A stretch of 64,000 bases of DNA from Cololabis saira (GCF_033807715.1 NC_084601.1:19424129-19488128), one strand, 5' to 3'. Numbered from the stretch's first letter, positions 21,550-34,385 are shown. Program-made: numbers and translations. Notes: generated from the letters alone by a model not told the origin.

Positions 21550-24500
21550 TGTAGGGAGTATAGATAGGAAGTCGTTTTGTTGGGATATGTATGATAAGTT
21601 CAGAGGGTGTTGTGCTGAATTTGCTATTCAACGCATTATGTGGGTTTGGGGTTTGGTATGGGATGGGACTATCTAATGGGGTGATAGCTGACAAATCGAT
21701 GTGTGTTTTATCCTTTTTTTTGTTTTACCTCCCCCCCTTTTTTTTCTTTCCCCTTTTTTTCTCTCCTTTTCCCCTTTTTTTTCTTTCTTGGAGCTACTCA
21801 CTTTATTCTCTCTGTGCGAGTAATTTAGATGAAGGGCCATCTCAATTTTATTAGCTGGAACGTTAAGGGGTTAAACCACCCAGTGAAAAGAAACAAAGTC
21901 CTCATGCATCTGAAGCAGCTCAGTGCTGGGGTAGCCTTTCTCCAGGAAACTCACTTGCATGACTCCGATCACTGGCGATTAAGTAAACGCTGGGCAGGAC
22001 AGTTTTTTCACTCAAATTTCAAGGGTAAGGCCAGAGGAGTGGCTATCCTCGTTGGAGGTGACATTCCTTTTGAGCCCTCCAACATTATAGCAGACAAATT
22101 TGGTCGTTATATTATCGTTTCAGGTAAACTTTACAATAAGTCGGTGATTTTGGCTAATGTCTATGCGCCTTATGTTGATGATGTACAGTTTTTCAACAGG
22201 TTTTTCTCTTAACTTCCTTGATTTACATTCTCATTCTCTAATTCTCGGAGGGGATTTTAACTGTTACCTGGATCCGGTGTTAGATCGCTCCTCCCCTAAA
22301 CCTACCACTCTTAGCAAGTCTGCCAGTTATGTCAAGTCATTCCTCGCCGATTTTAGCCTCTCGGACCCCTGGCGGTTCTTATACCCCACAGGAAGAGAAT
22401 ACTCTTTTTTTCTCCCATGTTCACCGCACATATACTCAAATTGACTATTTCTTCTTAGACAATAACTTAATCTTGAATCTCAAATCATGTAGCTATGAAG
22501 CTATCATTATTTCCGATCACGCTCCCTTGGTTCGTGTACTGGCTTTTCCTGAGGCCGAGTATACAAGGAGACACTGGAGATTAGATCTGCTGTTGCTTAT
22601 CGACGAGAGCTTTCACACACATATTTCTACACATATTAAAACATTTTTAAACATTAACAAAACACCAGATGTGTCCAATAAAACGGTTTGGGAGGCAATG
22701 CAAGCCTATTTAAGAGGGGAAATCATATCATTTGCAGCATATAGAAAGAGGTGTTCAAGGCAGAAACAGACTGACATAGCTAACTGGATTTTAAATATAG
22801 ATAGACAGTATTCAAATTCACCCTCTCCTGAATTGTACAAGGAACGCTTGAGACTTCAGACGGAATTTAATCTTCTTACTTCTCACTTAGTCGAAAGACA
22901 GTTACTTAGGACTAAAAGCTACTTTTATGAACATGGTGAAAAAACAGGCAAACTCCTGGCCAATCAACTGCGTGGGTTGAGAGCGAAGCAACTTATTGCT
23001 GGTGTTCGGACGGATAAGGGAGGTGTAACTTCCGACCAGAAACTGATCAACGACAAGTTTAGAACCTTCTACTCCAATTTATACACTTCGGATTGCACAA
23101 CAGATTTAAATGTCATGGAAAACTTTTTTAATAGCCTTGATTTACCATCGCTTTCTCAAGATCAGAAGAATAATCTCGATGCCCCCATTACTCAGGAGGA
23201 AATTTCAGCTGCAATTTAATCTATGCAGTCGGGTAAATCACCCGGACCTGATGGGCTTTCTTCAGATTTTTTCAAAAAAATTTCTGTTGAATTGTCCCCT
23301 TTTCTATGCTGGTGCTCTCTGACACCTTTAACTCAGGTGCTCTTCCTCCTTCATTTAACCAAGCTTGCATTTCACTGTTGCTGAAAAAAGGTAAAGACCC
23401 ACTAGAGTGTGCCTCGTATAGACCAATATCACTACTTAACACAGATGTAAAGATCCTGGCCAAGGTCTTGGCCCACAGATTAGAAGATATTCTTCCTTCT
23501 GTAATATCCCCTGATCAAACCGGATTCATGAAAGGACGCCACTCATTCTACAATATCCGTCGACTATTCAACATTTTATATTCCACAAAACATACAGACC
23601 CAGAGTGCCTCGCCTCTATGGATGCCGAGAAGGCATTTGATAGAGTTGAGTGGAATTACTTATTCACGACACTTAGGAAATTTGGTTTTGGTCCGGCCTT
23701 CTCTTTTTGGATTAAAATACTGTACTCGTGTCCTCCTGCTTTTGTTTTGACCAATAGCCACTCCTCAGAATTTTTTAATTTACATCGTGGAACCCGACAG
23801 GGGTGCCCACTAAGCCTTCTCCTTTTCGCGCTTGCTATCGAGCCTCTTGCGATCGCCTTGCGTGGCAACAGGAAGATACGAGGGATATGGAGGGCAGGAG
23901 TTGAGCACAAGGTCTCGTTGTATGCGGACGACTTACTTTTGTTTGTCTCAAAGCCTGCCTCCTCTCTACAAGAGGCCCTCTCTGTGTTGGAGCTTTTTAG
24001 TCAGTTTTCAGGATATAAACTAAATTTAAATAAAAGCGAACTATTCCCTATTAATAAAAGAGCCCTCAAACTTAATTTTGCAGATTTCCCATTGAAGGTG
24101 GTGAAAGATCACTTCAACTATCTTGGAATATGTGTAACTAGAGACCTTAAAGATTTATTTAAATCAAATTTTCTCACTCTATTAAATCAGGCGGAAAACA
24201 CTATCTAAATGGTCTCCTTTGTCTTTGTCTATGATTGGAAGAATAAATTCAATTAAAATGAAGTTGCTTCCAAAGTTCTTGTATCTATTTCAGTGTCTCC
24301 CGATTCTCGTCCCAAAATCTTTTTTTACGGCCCTTGATTCTTTATTAACGTCCTATATTTGGAATGGTAAACGCCCACGGTTACGGAAGGCTTTTCTCCA
24401 AAGACCTAAGCAGGTGGGAGGAATGGCTCTGCCTAATTTCCAGTATTATTACTGGGCAGCGAATATTCAATGCTTGATGTACTGGATGCATTTCCATCTT

Positions 24501-25902
24501 GAACCCTCTCGCCCTCCTTGGGTGTCAATGGAGATGTGCGCAAGTAGTCCTGTTTCCTTGCCTGCTCTTTTGGGCGCTGCACTTCCACTTGCTTCAAGTA
24601 TCCCGAAGGGTAATCCAGTGGTTAGACCATCCTTGCTAATTTGGGCCCAATTTAGGAGAAGTTTTGGACTGCAGTTATTCTCACTTCGAAGTCCAATTGC
24701 GGCCAACCATTTATTTGTCCCTTGTATGGTTGATAGCACATTTAAAATCTGGCACAAGAAAGGTTTGAGATGCTTCGAAGACCTTTATTCTGGTAATCAT
24801 TTTACTTGTTTTTCTCAACTGACAGAAGACTTTGGTATTGCCAAAACCCATTTTTTTTAGATTTTTACAAGTTAGGAATTACATACAGGGTGTTACACCT
24901 CAGTTCCCTCTGAAGCCTCAAGTCAATCCTCTTGATATTTTTCTCTCTTTTAACCCCACAGCTAAAGGTACCATATCTAACCTATACAACCTTATTTCCA
25001 AACTACACTGCTCGTCAATGACGGTTATAAAAACGACTTGGGAACAAGACCTGAATTACACTTTTACTGATGATATATGGGACTCAGTACTTGATCGGAT
25101 TCACTCTTCGTCCTTGTGTTCCCGACACGCACTTTTGCAATTCAAAGTAGTGCATCGCACCCATATATCAAAAACTAAACTGGCTCGAATGTATCCTGAA
25201 GTTGATCCCACTTGTGACAAATGTAAAAATGAACCTGCTTCACTTTATCATATGTATTTGTCGTGTCCCTCTTTAGGTAACTTTTGGACCTCAGTTTTCC
25301 AGATAATGTCAGAGACCATTTGTCACCAAATTGAGCCAAATCCTCTGCCTGCCATTTTTGGAATTGCTCCAGACTTGGATTTGCCCAAAGCTAAACTCAG
25401 GGTTCTGGCTTTTGCTTCCTTATTTGCTCGAGGTATCACACTTAAATGGAAGGAGTCTACACCTCCTTCTGTCTCACATTGGCTCAAAGAAATAATGCTA
25501 TGCATGAATCTGGAGAAGATTAGATATACTATCCGAGGTTCAGAGAATACATTTTACAGATTGTGGCGCCCCTTCTTGGCATTTTTTGAGAAACCCACAA
25601 CGGTAGTCTCGGAGTAGCTTCAACCCCCCCCTCCCTTTTTTTTATTTATTTATTACTTTTTTTATGCACTTTTTCTAACTCATTCAATTGTCTGTAACTT
25701 TGCTATGCTTGATTCTTATATATTCATAATGCTGTGTTTATTTCTTTTGGTCAGCTGGTGTTGTTTGTCCATGTTTGGGCAACAAGGTGTGTTGTGGTCT
25801 GGGTGGGGACTGATAAAGGGGGAAAAAAAAGAAAAAAATCTTCCTCCTGTAAAGTTAATGTTTTATTCTTGACTTTTCGTTAATAAAAAGACCTTTGAAA
25901 GA
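21550..25902 (+). mobile_element. L1/Tx1-like LINE with 16-bp target-site duplication
   Basis: Flanked by a perfect duplication AAGATTAATATGTGAT at 21534-21549 and 25903-25918, so both ends are fixed. The 5' end is a pyrimidine-rich leader (T and C runs 21710-21790); ORF1 is absent, so the copy is 5'-truncated upstream of ORF2. The 3' end is a short tail with AATAAAAAG. 4353 bp. Confidence 0.9.
21829..25617 (+). pseudogene. L1/Tx1-like ORF2: endonuclease and reverse transcriptase, disrupted
   Basis: The AP endonuclease begins LNFISWNVKGLNHPVKR, with FLQETHL, NVYAP, ILGGDFNCYLD and IISDHAPL. The reverse transcriptase has GKSPGPDGLSSDFFK, YRPISLLNTDVKILAK, PDQTGFMKGRH, SMDAEKAFDRVEWNYL, TRQGCPLSLLLFALAIEPLA and the catalytic LYADDLLLF. 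The C-terminus has a zinc-knuckle-like CDKCKNEPASLYHMYLSC. Disabling changes seen are a frame change near 22200, a second near 22380, a stop at 23217, a frame change near 23300, a stop at 24206 and a frame change near 24850. It cannot mobilise itself. Confidence 0.9.
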
Positions 25903-25918
25903 AAGATTAATATGTGAT

Positions 25919-26727
25919 GTGAATTTCTGCAGGATACTGTGATAAAAGTTTAACTTTGGTAAAACAAACTCCTATATAATGCTGACAAAATACCAAAATT
26001 AATTTATTGCAGTTTTATTTCTGGAGCTTCAGAATCACAAACTCTTTTGGTGTAGTTACACTAAAAGAGTTTGTGTAACTACTACAGTACACGGTCACTT
26101 GGTCTGCAGCTGCTGCGGTTGTAGTTGTGCAAGCTTATCGGTGTTGGCAAAACAGGTGTTTTGCCGAAAAATGCTTCCCTGTCGTAAAAAGGAGTGACAG
26201 GACCCACTCAACATAGTGTCTGAAAATAGGTCCAAATATCTCATCTAAATACTTAATGGCAATCAGGTCTAGTCAAGGATCCTAATTCTGTTCGTCAAGG
26301 ACCACTGTCCTGCATGTTTTAGATCTGTTTCCACTTCAATGCAGCCTTGATGACAAGCTGATGACGACCATTAATATGAATTAAGTGTCTTGATACAAGG
26401 ATGCATGATACAATTATTGAGGGGACCTAACTTGCATCAGAGTAGGACAGTTTAAAAGCACTGGATAGATGGCAAATAGTTTTAATTCACCTTTGCAACT
26501 GAATAAATGACACATAAATCTGCCGCTATTGGTTCCAGCATTTATAACTGTAATAAGTGTGCACCTAAACCATGATCATTGATAGATGTGAATTTGGTGG
26601 CTGTATGTCAGTTGAAGTCAGAAATGGAAATAAATCTTGCGCTAAATCTTCCTCTATTGGTCCAATCACCGCGCTCCCTGAGAGGGGGTGCTTTTCATGG
26701 CAGGGGTGCATTTTTCTGCACTACTTA
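25919..26727. other. Intergenic sequence with a perfect hairpin
   Basis: Continues the sequence interrupted by the LINE. No coding sequence recognised. Confidence 0.4.
26036..26075. repeat. Perfect 13-bp inverted repeat
   Basis: CACAAACTCTTTT and AAAAGAGTTTGTG separated by 14 bases. Confidence 0.8.
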
Positions 26728-27068
26728 GCCTGCCAACTCAGAGGAGGAAAGCAAACAAATTCTGCAGTGTCTGTACAGCCGCCCGGATGAGCCATCCAGT
26801 GTGATGTGACCTCTATGAGCCGTTCAGATTCTGCTCCTGTCGCCCACACAACTAACTCCGCCGGCTGGAGATTCCGTAGCGGTGTATCGCGTCATTCAGG
26901 CAGCCAATCAGCACAGTGCCTCATTATCATAGCCTCCCCACCCACTCCCCGCCCACACATGGTTTAGAGGCTGAATTTCTAATTTATTTAGCAAAAACAA
27001 TCAAAAGCTTTTTTTTAAGACATTGAAGGCCTGTTGAAATAGGTATTAGATGTCATAATACGTCCCCT
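26728..27068 (-). mobile_element. Kolobok-like MITE fragment
   Basis: Related to the complete element at 55975-56461, sharing GCCTGCCAACTCAGAG, the stretch around GTACAGCCGCCCGGATGAGC, and an end in GTCCCCT followed by TTAA (27069-27072). Homology to the complete copy is lost upstream of 26728. Confidence 0.65.
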
Positions 27069-27729
27069 TTAAGCTCCCCACAGCGCTCAATATTCACCCC
27101 GCTTTTCACATATCTCTCCTTAAAACTGTTACGGAGAGTCCTCTCAGCCCTCTGGCCGACATCCCTCCATCCCCCCGGCACGTCGATAATCATCCTGTTT
27201 ACACAGTCCGATGCCTGCTTGATGTCCGCAGGCAGGGTAGGGGGTTTCAATACCTGGTTGACTGGGAGGGGTATGGGCCTGAGGAAAGACAATGGGTATC
27301 CAGGTCCTTTATTATGGACCCCACTTTGTTAACTGACTTTTATGCCCTGTCCCAATACTCCCCCTCGCCCTCGTTTTCATCCCTTCCCCTAGATTTTGCG
27401 CGTTCCCGTGAAGGTAGTGGTGTCCCAATTCCTCTTTTCACCTAGGGGGAGTGGAGAAAACGAAGGCGAGTGGCTATGAATGGTCCCTTCACAGCAAGGG
27501 TTTTCAAAAGCACACTCGCTAATCTAGGGACCATAAAATTTCCCAGAATGCTTTTCGTTGTCATTTGCGGACTGAATCCAAAAAAAAAAACATGGCGGAC
27601 ATTTCTTATTTTTTTGTGAATAAAATCAATATTTTGAGTTAGTTTCTGCATAAAATGAGTTTTGATTACATTTCTAGCGGGAAATATATATTTTCCTTTC
27701 ATAATATTCACTCAGTGAATGTATATAAT

Positions 27730-29339
27730 CAGGGCTGCACATAATTATTTTGGTCTGGTGCTCAGAGGAGCCCCTGGATATGTGACTTGGGGCTCCAAAA
27801 ACGCGGTGACCCGTCTCGCCGGATCGATAAAGAGGGATGCAGGAATAAGTTATAGGCAAAACGATATTTATTCACTTATAAAGATGAATTAACAAATTAT
27901 GGTGCGTGTTAGTCTGTAGAGTCAGTATAAAAGTTACAGTTTTTATCGGCCAGATTGGGATGCTCATGGCATATTTTGCACCTAGGGTTGCCAACTTTCA
28001 GAAATAGAAATAAAGGACGCCCCGATTTCAGCAGCGCAGGAGCCAAAAAAAAGCCCCAAAACTTCTAAACTGCATAAAAATGTGTTTATTTTATATGAAA
28101 AAACGTGTTCTTTAATAGCATTGAACTTGCATGACTGTACAGACAGCCAACCATATAGCAGCTGAAATAGCTAGGAGCTATGCTCTGTATGTCCACATCA
28201 GCCAAGGTGTAGAATATAGCTACAGGTGAAGAATATGGTGTAAAAGTTAACTTATTTCAATAATTCAACTAGAATATGGTGTAAAAGTTAACTTATTTCA
28301 ATAATTCAACTAGAATATGGTGTAAAAGTTAACTTATTTCAATAATTCAACTAGAATTTGGTGTAAAAGTTAATTTATTTCAATAATTCAACTAGAATAT
28401 GGTGTAAAAGTTAACTTATTTCAATAATTCAACTAGAATTTGGTGTAAAAGTTAATTTATTTCAATAATTCAACTAGAATTTGATGTAAAAGTTAATTTA
28501 TTTCAATAATCAACTAGAATATGGTGTAAAAGTTAATTTATTTCAATAATTCAACTTGAATATGGTGTAAAAGTTAATCTATTTCAATAATTCAACTTAA
28601 AAGGTGAAACTAATATATTACCTAGTCTTATTACATGCAAAGCAAGATATATTGAACCTTTTATTTGTTATAATTTTGATGATGGAATTGTTTATTAATT
28701 TCATAAAATATTCTCTAATTTATTTTTTATTTGGGGTTTTCATAAACTTTGAGCCATAATCAGAGAGCAGCGTCTTGCTGTTGCAGGAAACTGCTGCACG
28801 CAGTGACGGACACTGGCTGATTTATGGTTCCGCGTTGCACCAACGCAGAGCTTACGGGGTAGGATACGCGGGAGCGCGAACGTACGGTGCGCGTCGCCGC
28901 GTAACATCATGCAGCCACTTCTCGGCGAACACACGTTTTCTGTTCGATTCGGGTAGTGGTTCAGTTTGGCGTCTCTTTGTAGTTGGTGGTGGTGGAACGC
29001 CAAAATAATTACTTAATGGCGCTTGCTTCTTGGACATTTTGACGAGACGTGTCGGGGTTTACTTTGTTCAGTAAAGCTGATCCTTACCTCTCTTCCTGCC
29101 CAACGAGCATGGAGGGGGAGTAAGGACGCGCTGTGATTGGCCAGTACCAACTTTGAGTGGCAGTTCTGGGGAAAAGCTCTCCCAATAGATTTTTTAATAT
29201 TAGTATTCCGGTCTGGCCACAACCAATAATATGAGCCCCAGCTGTTGGTACGCAAAAGCGCTTCGCAGCACAAGATTGACAGCGCACTGTGGATTTTGAC
29301 GGCGCATGCGCTCTGGCAGCCCACTTATGTGCAGCCCTG
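27730..29339. mobile_element. Non-autonomous hAT element
   Basis: Terminal inverted repeats CAGGGCTGCACATAA / TTATGTGCAGCCCTG, flanked by an exact 8-bp duplication TATATAAT (27722-27729, 29340-29347), the hAT signature. The interior holds a 41-bp minisatellite (28231-28600), an AT-rich repeat, a fragment of Harbinger-like MITE (28807-28880) and GC-rich sequence. No transposase frame. Its left 485 bp recur inverted at 38739-39223. Confidence 0.85.
28231..28600. repeat. 41-bp minisatellite, about nine copies
   Basis: Unit starts GAATATGGTGTAAAAGTTAA and ends AATAATTCAACTA. Copies differ by a few substitutions and one single-base deletion. There are no spacers, so it is not a CRISPR array. Confidence 0.9.
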
Positions 29340-29815
29340 TATATAATCACTTTTTTGCCCGTTGTTCGCGAAGATCGTGCCGGAATAAAGGCGGTCGGGG
29401 GGTACTGTCATGGTCTGGGGTTTTGTGTTGTATTTGGTTTTCGTTTGTGCTCTGTTCTCCCCTTCTCTTTGTGTTTGGTTTTGCGGGGTGTGTGGCAGGA
29501 GGCATGGCTGGCCTATTTTCTTCTCGGGATTCATCGAGGCACACCTGTTTCTCATCTCATATAAAATCAAATCAAATCAAACTTTATTTATAAAGCACCT
29601 TTCATACAAAAAATGCAACACTAAGTGCAACACAAAGTGCTGCATCTCATCAAGCTCCCCATAAAAGACCGGTTCAACCTCCACTAATCTGCCAGATAGT
29701 TCCATCCCATTGTGTGCTGTGCCTCATTCCTGAGTGCCTTGGTTATTTCCTCGTTCCTGTGGCCAGCCTGCCTTCTGCCACCGCCCTCTGGGTTTTGTTT
29801 TTGTTTATCCACGAG

Positions 29816-32784
29816 CAACCCAGTCTTACATAAAAACGTACCCTGCCTACGTTGGTCCAAAGGGCAAAAACGTAGAGGGGTTACAAGATTAGCCCTCGAA
29901 ATGTATAACTGTTACATTTTTCTGCCTATTCATTTTGCGTCCAAGTCACGTGACTTTTAAGATTCTGGCCATGACAGCAACAAACATGGTGGACATTTTT
30001 CATTTTTGAGTGAAAGAAATCAATATTTCTGAGTTAGTTTCTGCATAGAAATATATATATTTTACTTTCATAATATTCACTCAGTGAGTTTACATAATCA
30101 CTTGCTTGCTCGTGGTTGCAACGTTTTTTCAGATCTCGTCAGAATAATGTAAAACGGTAACGTTTTAAAAATGTGAAAAAGTAACATTTTGGTTGTTGGA
30201 CGGTGCTGTGAAAAAAATCTATATTTTGATTTAGTTTCTGCATAGAAATATATATATATTTTACTTTCATAATATTCACTCAGTGAATTTAGATAATCAC
30301 TTGCGTTGATACGGTGATATCAACGCGTGATAATACGGTACAGGGGGGTCAAACTATGGAATACATATTCCCATTTAGCAAAAAAATGCTTCTCTGTACA
30401 ATGTTTTAAAGGATGTCTGAAACACCACTTACTTTTTGTTTTGTAAATGGAACTGCTCTGGCATAAGTAACGGATGTGCTGAAAAATATTACTGTCTTGT
30501 GTAATCTCCTTGAAATTATTATTTTTTTGGTTCATCTGGTTTGTTATTTAGTCGTTTATTTTTTTGTTTGTTTCTTAATTATTAAATTGTACTTGTTTTT
30601 CATTTATCCGATCATTTTTCTTTTGTGTAAATTCTTTGTAATTTTCCTTTAATTTCTATCATCTATAGATTTCTAACTGATAATTTGTATATTTTGTTTT
30701 TATAAGTATGATATTCCATTTTATATTAACTATAGGTGGAGGCACCTGATAAGCTCTTTGAGTTTTCGCCTCTTCCTGCACTTTAAATTTTTAAAGTTGG
30801 TACTTTTATTTGTGTAATGTTTAACTGTGCAAATAAATACATCTAAATCTAAAAATCTAAGAAGAAGAGATGGTGGGACTGATGAATAGTTTAGATTCAA
30901 AGGTATAGTTAGGCTACTCAATGTGATATGCCAGATGTGGTTTGTTAACACATTCAAGACCTAAAGTCTAGATAAATTATATACTGTTTCTACAGTAATT
31001 GCAATCATCCATGGAAAATTAATCGGACCCGTGTTTTTGGGTAAGTGGCTAAAAAAATTCAATATTAGTGGTTGCCAGGTTTGCTATTGTCAGCGTTTTT
31101 CACACATTACTTGCCAACTCCGCCTGTACTTAGTCAACGACGCACTGCTATATGCGTGAAAAACGGCCACGGGAAACCAATCTGGCAACCTGGTTTCCTA
31201 ACTTCCCTCAGCTTTTAAAGCGCTGGACAAAAAGCCGAACTATTGTAGTATTGTAGAAAAATACAACTTTTTGAGCTTGTGACTTTTTTTTGTTTTGTTT
31301 ATGCCAAAGTTTGTTTACTTTATACTGCACGGTGAACAGTGGAGTGCCCTCCCTTCAAATATTTGATGTTGATGTTAAGAAATGGTTGAAAGACAGTCAC
31401 ATTACTTATGTTGTCATTAATCATTGTCTGATAATGTCTCTGAATGTTTGCTATAAACACTGGTTTGTGCTACAGGTGTATTGATTATTATACTGAATAT
31501 TAATATTATGATTAATATAAATTATTAATTAATTTCTGGAGGTTAAGTCTGATATATAATTAATAATTAATTAAAATTATTTATTATTATAACAGCATCC
31601 CTACTTAGTTTAGTTACTCTAAACTTAAAGGAGCTTGAGGCTCCTTTTAAGAAATGAGACTCTCTAGCGCCACCCTTCACCACGACGGCCGTTGGGGGTA
31701 CTGCAGCCAACAGTGAAGCCGGTACGGGAGAACGGGGAGAACGCGCATGTAGCGTCATGTGACGTCACATCCACAGCCCAGCGCGGGAAATTCGGGACCG
31801 AATTGCAGCACATTTTGCAGCACACAGCCTGTTCAAGGCAAAGGAGAGATACACTAGAGGGCTCATTCTTTTGGGTTTGGAACGCTTCATCTGACATTAT
31901 TACTAGAAAACTTAAAATGTATACGGATTTTTTTCATAAATCCTGCCACAATCCGGCCTCAAGCTCCTTTAACTATCTTAAATATTAACCGGCACACGAT
32001 CGGGGGCATCTGTCACGTGTCCAGGATCCCCCTTGTCACTATGACGTATAGGGTAATCCCAGACGGATTATTTTCATTTTTTCATTCATTTGTCTGGCTG
32101 TATCTTTTATTTTGGTGGGCCGGAAGTCAGACTTTTGGAATGCAAGAAAATCCGGTTGGTTCTCAAAATAAAACTGCTTTCTGTGGGCTCGACTCGCTCC
32201 ACTATCAAAATCTGGTTTCGGGGGGGAATCCCCACCTCCATCCCCGCCGGCATACTGTACTGTACGTGGCCGAGTATATATCACGGCCACGTATCCCAGC
32301 ACCAAAATGTTGCAATTTCAAATTATTATTCTGGCGAGATCTGAAAATAATTCCCAACAACGAGGAAGCATCAAAATATTGATTTTATTCACAGCCCCTT
32401 CCAACAACCAAAATGTTACTTTTTCACATTTTTTAAAACGTTACTGTTTTACATTATTCTGACGAGATCTGAAAAAACGTTGCAACCACGAGCAAGCAAG
32501 TGATTATGTAAATTCACTGAGTGAATATTATGAAAGTAAAATATATATATTTCTATGCAGAAACTAACTCAAAATATTGATTTCTTTCACTCAAAAATGA
32601 AAAATGTCCACCATGTTTGTTGCTGTCACGGCCAGAATCTTAAAAGTCACGTGACTTGGACGCAAAATGAATAGGCAGAAAAATGTAACAATTATACATT
32701 TCAAGGGCTAATATTGTAATCCCTCTACGTTTTTGCACTTTTGACCAACGTAGGCAGGGTACGTTTTTATGTGAGACTGGGTTG
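29816..32784. mobile_element. DNA transposon with about 395-bp terminal inverted repeats
   Basis: Left arm 29816-30210 and right arm 32390-32784 are inverted copies, beginning CAACCCAGTC and ending GACTGGGTTG. A 7-bp duplication CCACGAG flanks it (29809-29815, 32785-32791). The unoccupied target is visible in the sister LTR at 36991-36997. No transposase frame in 2969 bp, so it is non-autonomous. The superfamily is uncertain because a 7-bp TSD fits few described groups. Confidence 0.85.
31629..31968. mobile_element. TTAA-flanked MITE, AGGAGCTTGAGGC ends
   Basis: Inverted ends AGGAGCTTGAGGC / GCCTCAAGCTCCT with TTAA on both sides (31625-31628, 31969-31972). 340 bp, nested inside the long-inverted-repeat element. 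Confidence 0.75.
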
Positions 32785-32910
32785 CCACGAGTGGTAGGTG
32801 TGTTTTGAGCTTTTGGTTTTTGTGATAATTAAACACCGTAAGACTATTCCTGTGTGCACTGTCCTCTCTCTAGCTACAGTGGTCCATACCAAACCCTTCT
32901 GAACGTAACA

Positions 32911-33900
32911 GTGGTATTTATAAAATATCACAAATGTATGCTTTATCACACAGTTTAAATACATTAAAAAATAAGTGAATTGAGCTAGACAGATACAAAT
33001 ATAGTTGCATAAGAAAAAGAGAGACTGAGACAAAAATAAACATATCGTGTTTTATTTTTAAGACATTGAACACTGAATCGATTTACAGCAATTTACGTCA
33101 GTGATGTAAATTCACTGCATGTCTAATCACTTCAATGAGCAACATATTTTCATGAAGATGGCCTAAAATAAAGTAAAGGAAGTGTGCTTTTATGACTCAT
33201 TGATTTGGTTATCCATTAAAACACCCAAATAAATGTCCTCAAAGACATGCAGCAAAAAACATGGTTTCCTTTGAAGTGTCAGTCATTTGGAATACGAATA
33301 CGATAAATCTCTGCTTAAATTCTGCACAAAGGTATGAAACAAATAAAACAAAGTAAAACGTGCCCCCCACCATTACCTTTGTAAAGTGGGACACTATTGG
33401 ACGAGGATTAACATTTAGGTGACACTTGGGTGACATAATTCTTGAAGCACCAGATCAATCTATCTAAAAATATTTGAGAACTTTTGGCAACTATGTTTTG
33501 TATGTCCTTCTGTACTTTAGCTTAGGTAGACCAGACCACTGGATGTTCAGTTACCACAGTATTAAAAAGAACAATTGTGAGTTTGACATCGCTTTAACCA
33601 GCGTCTTTTAAATCTAAAACTCTTATTACAATTCCTTATGTCGTTGATGTCTTCATATCTAATAATCTCTGGTCTTTTTAACCCCTTGATGATGCCTGAT
33701 GTCACATGTTTGATTGAGATCTCTGCACCCCCATCAAAACAATTAAATAAAAAAATAAAAAAATAAAATAAAAATAAAAATAAAAAATAGATTCATCCAT
33801 TTATGAAAAAAATCTAAATAAAAACAAAACAAAACAAAACACTCATTACAATACATAGAAAGCATTTTTTAAATTACCCAAAGCATTCATAGAGATGGAA
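32911..33900 (-). repeat. Inverted duplicate of the gene 2 3' flank, copy 1
   Basis: Reverse complement of sequence running from about 50740 down to about 49320, including the segment around TTTAGATTTAAAAGACGCTGG and GAGGACATTTATTTGGGTG. The SINE present at 49546-50020 is absent here, showing the pre-insertion state. Confidence 0.75.
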
Positions 33901-33969
33901 AAAGAAAAATTGGAAACTGTTAAAGACAGAATTCGAAATTATTATTATTTTTTTACATTTCAATATATA

Positions 33970-34385
33970 ATTAAAGCTGCAAGCAGCGATGAACGGGCCC
34001 TCGCACCCTTGTGCACGTTCAGGCGTGCTGCATTGGAAGCGCTTGTATGACTTGCATGTAGATTTCTTCAGGCCTGGACATTTAGTGGATGACACCACCC
34101 ACGACTCTCTATATCAAACAATTCAAATGTTATGGCAGAAAGTAGGAACTATCAGATATCGACCAATCAGATGAAGGGGTGGGGCTAATTTGAAGCAATT
34201 ATGTTCAAGGACTCAAAACCATGTCCGATGACACCAACCACGAGTCTTTACGTCAAAGCATTCAAAAGTTATTGCAGAAAATTGGAACTATCACATATCG
34301 ACCAATCAGAAGACGGGGCGGGGCTAATTTGCATAAATTAAGGTGAAGGAGTCAAAACCGAGTCAGATGACACCACCCACGACTC
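33970..34385. repeat. Teleost repeat with GCTGCAAGCAGCGATGAACG start and internal duplication
   Basis: Begins AAAGCTGCAAGCAGCGATGA. Two to three internal units share GATGACACCACCCACGACTC and ATATCGACCAATCAGA. I recall this start from teleost repeats but cannot assign a class. Confidence 0.45.

Larger units (their letters stand above)
27344..29395. mobile_element. GCCCTGTCCCAATACTCCC element, copy 1, split by a hAT insertion
   Basis: 27344-27729 and 29340-29395 form one copy of an element also present at 34389-34820. Both copies contain TTTTGCGCGTTCC, CCTAGGGGGAGTGGAGAAAA and ACTTTCATAATATTCACTCAG-like segments. The right terminus is missing in this copy. Superfamily not assigned. Confidence 0.6.
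29406..32910 (+). repeat. LTR family TGTCATGGTC...GTAACA, copy 1, interrupted
   Basis: Starts TGTCATGGTCTGGGG after a G-rich tract and ends GAACGTAACA. A CATAAAAG TATA-like box at about 29660 and an AATTAAA signal near 32830 fit plus-strand LTR orientation. The 2969-bp insertion 29816-32784 plus its TSD splits it; without it the LTR is about 530 bp. A 90-bp LINE tail (about 29560-29646) bounded by TCTCAT is also inside. Confidence 0.7.

Noticed and set aside
28231..28600. Regular 41-bp repeats that might suggest a CRISPR array
   Set aside because: Units are directly adjacent with no unique spacers, and the context is a eukaryotic hAT element.
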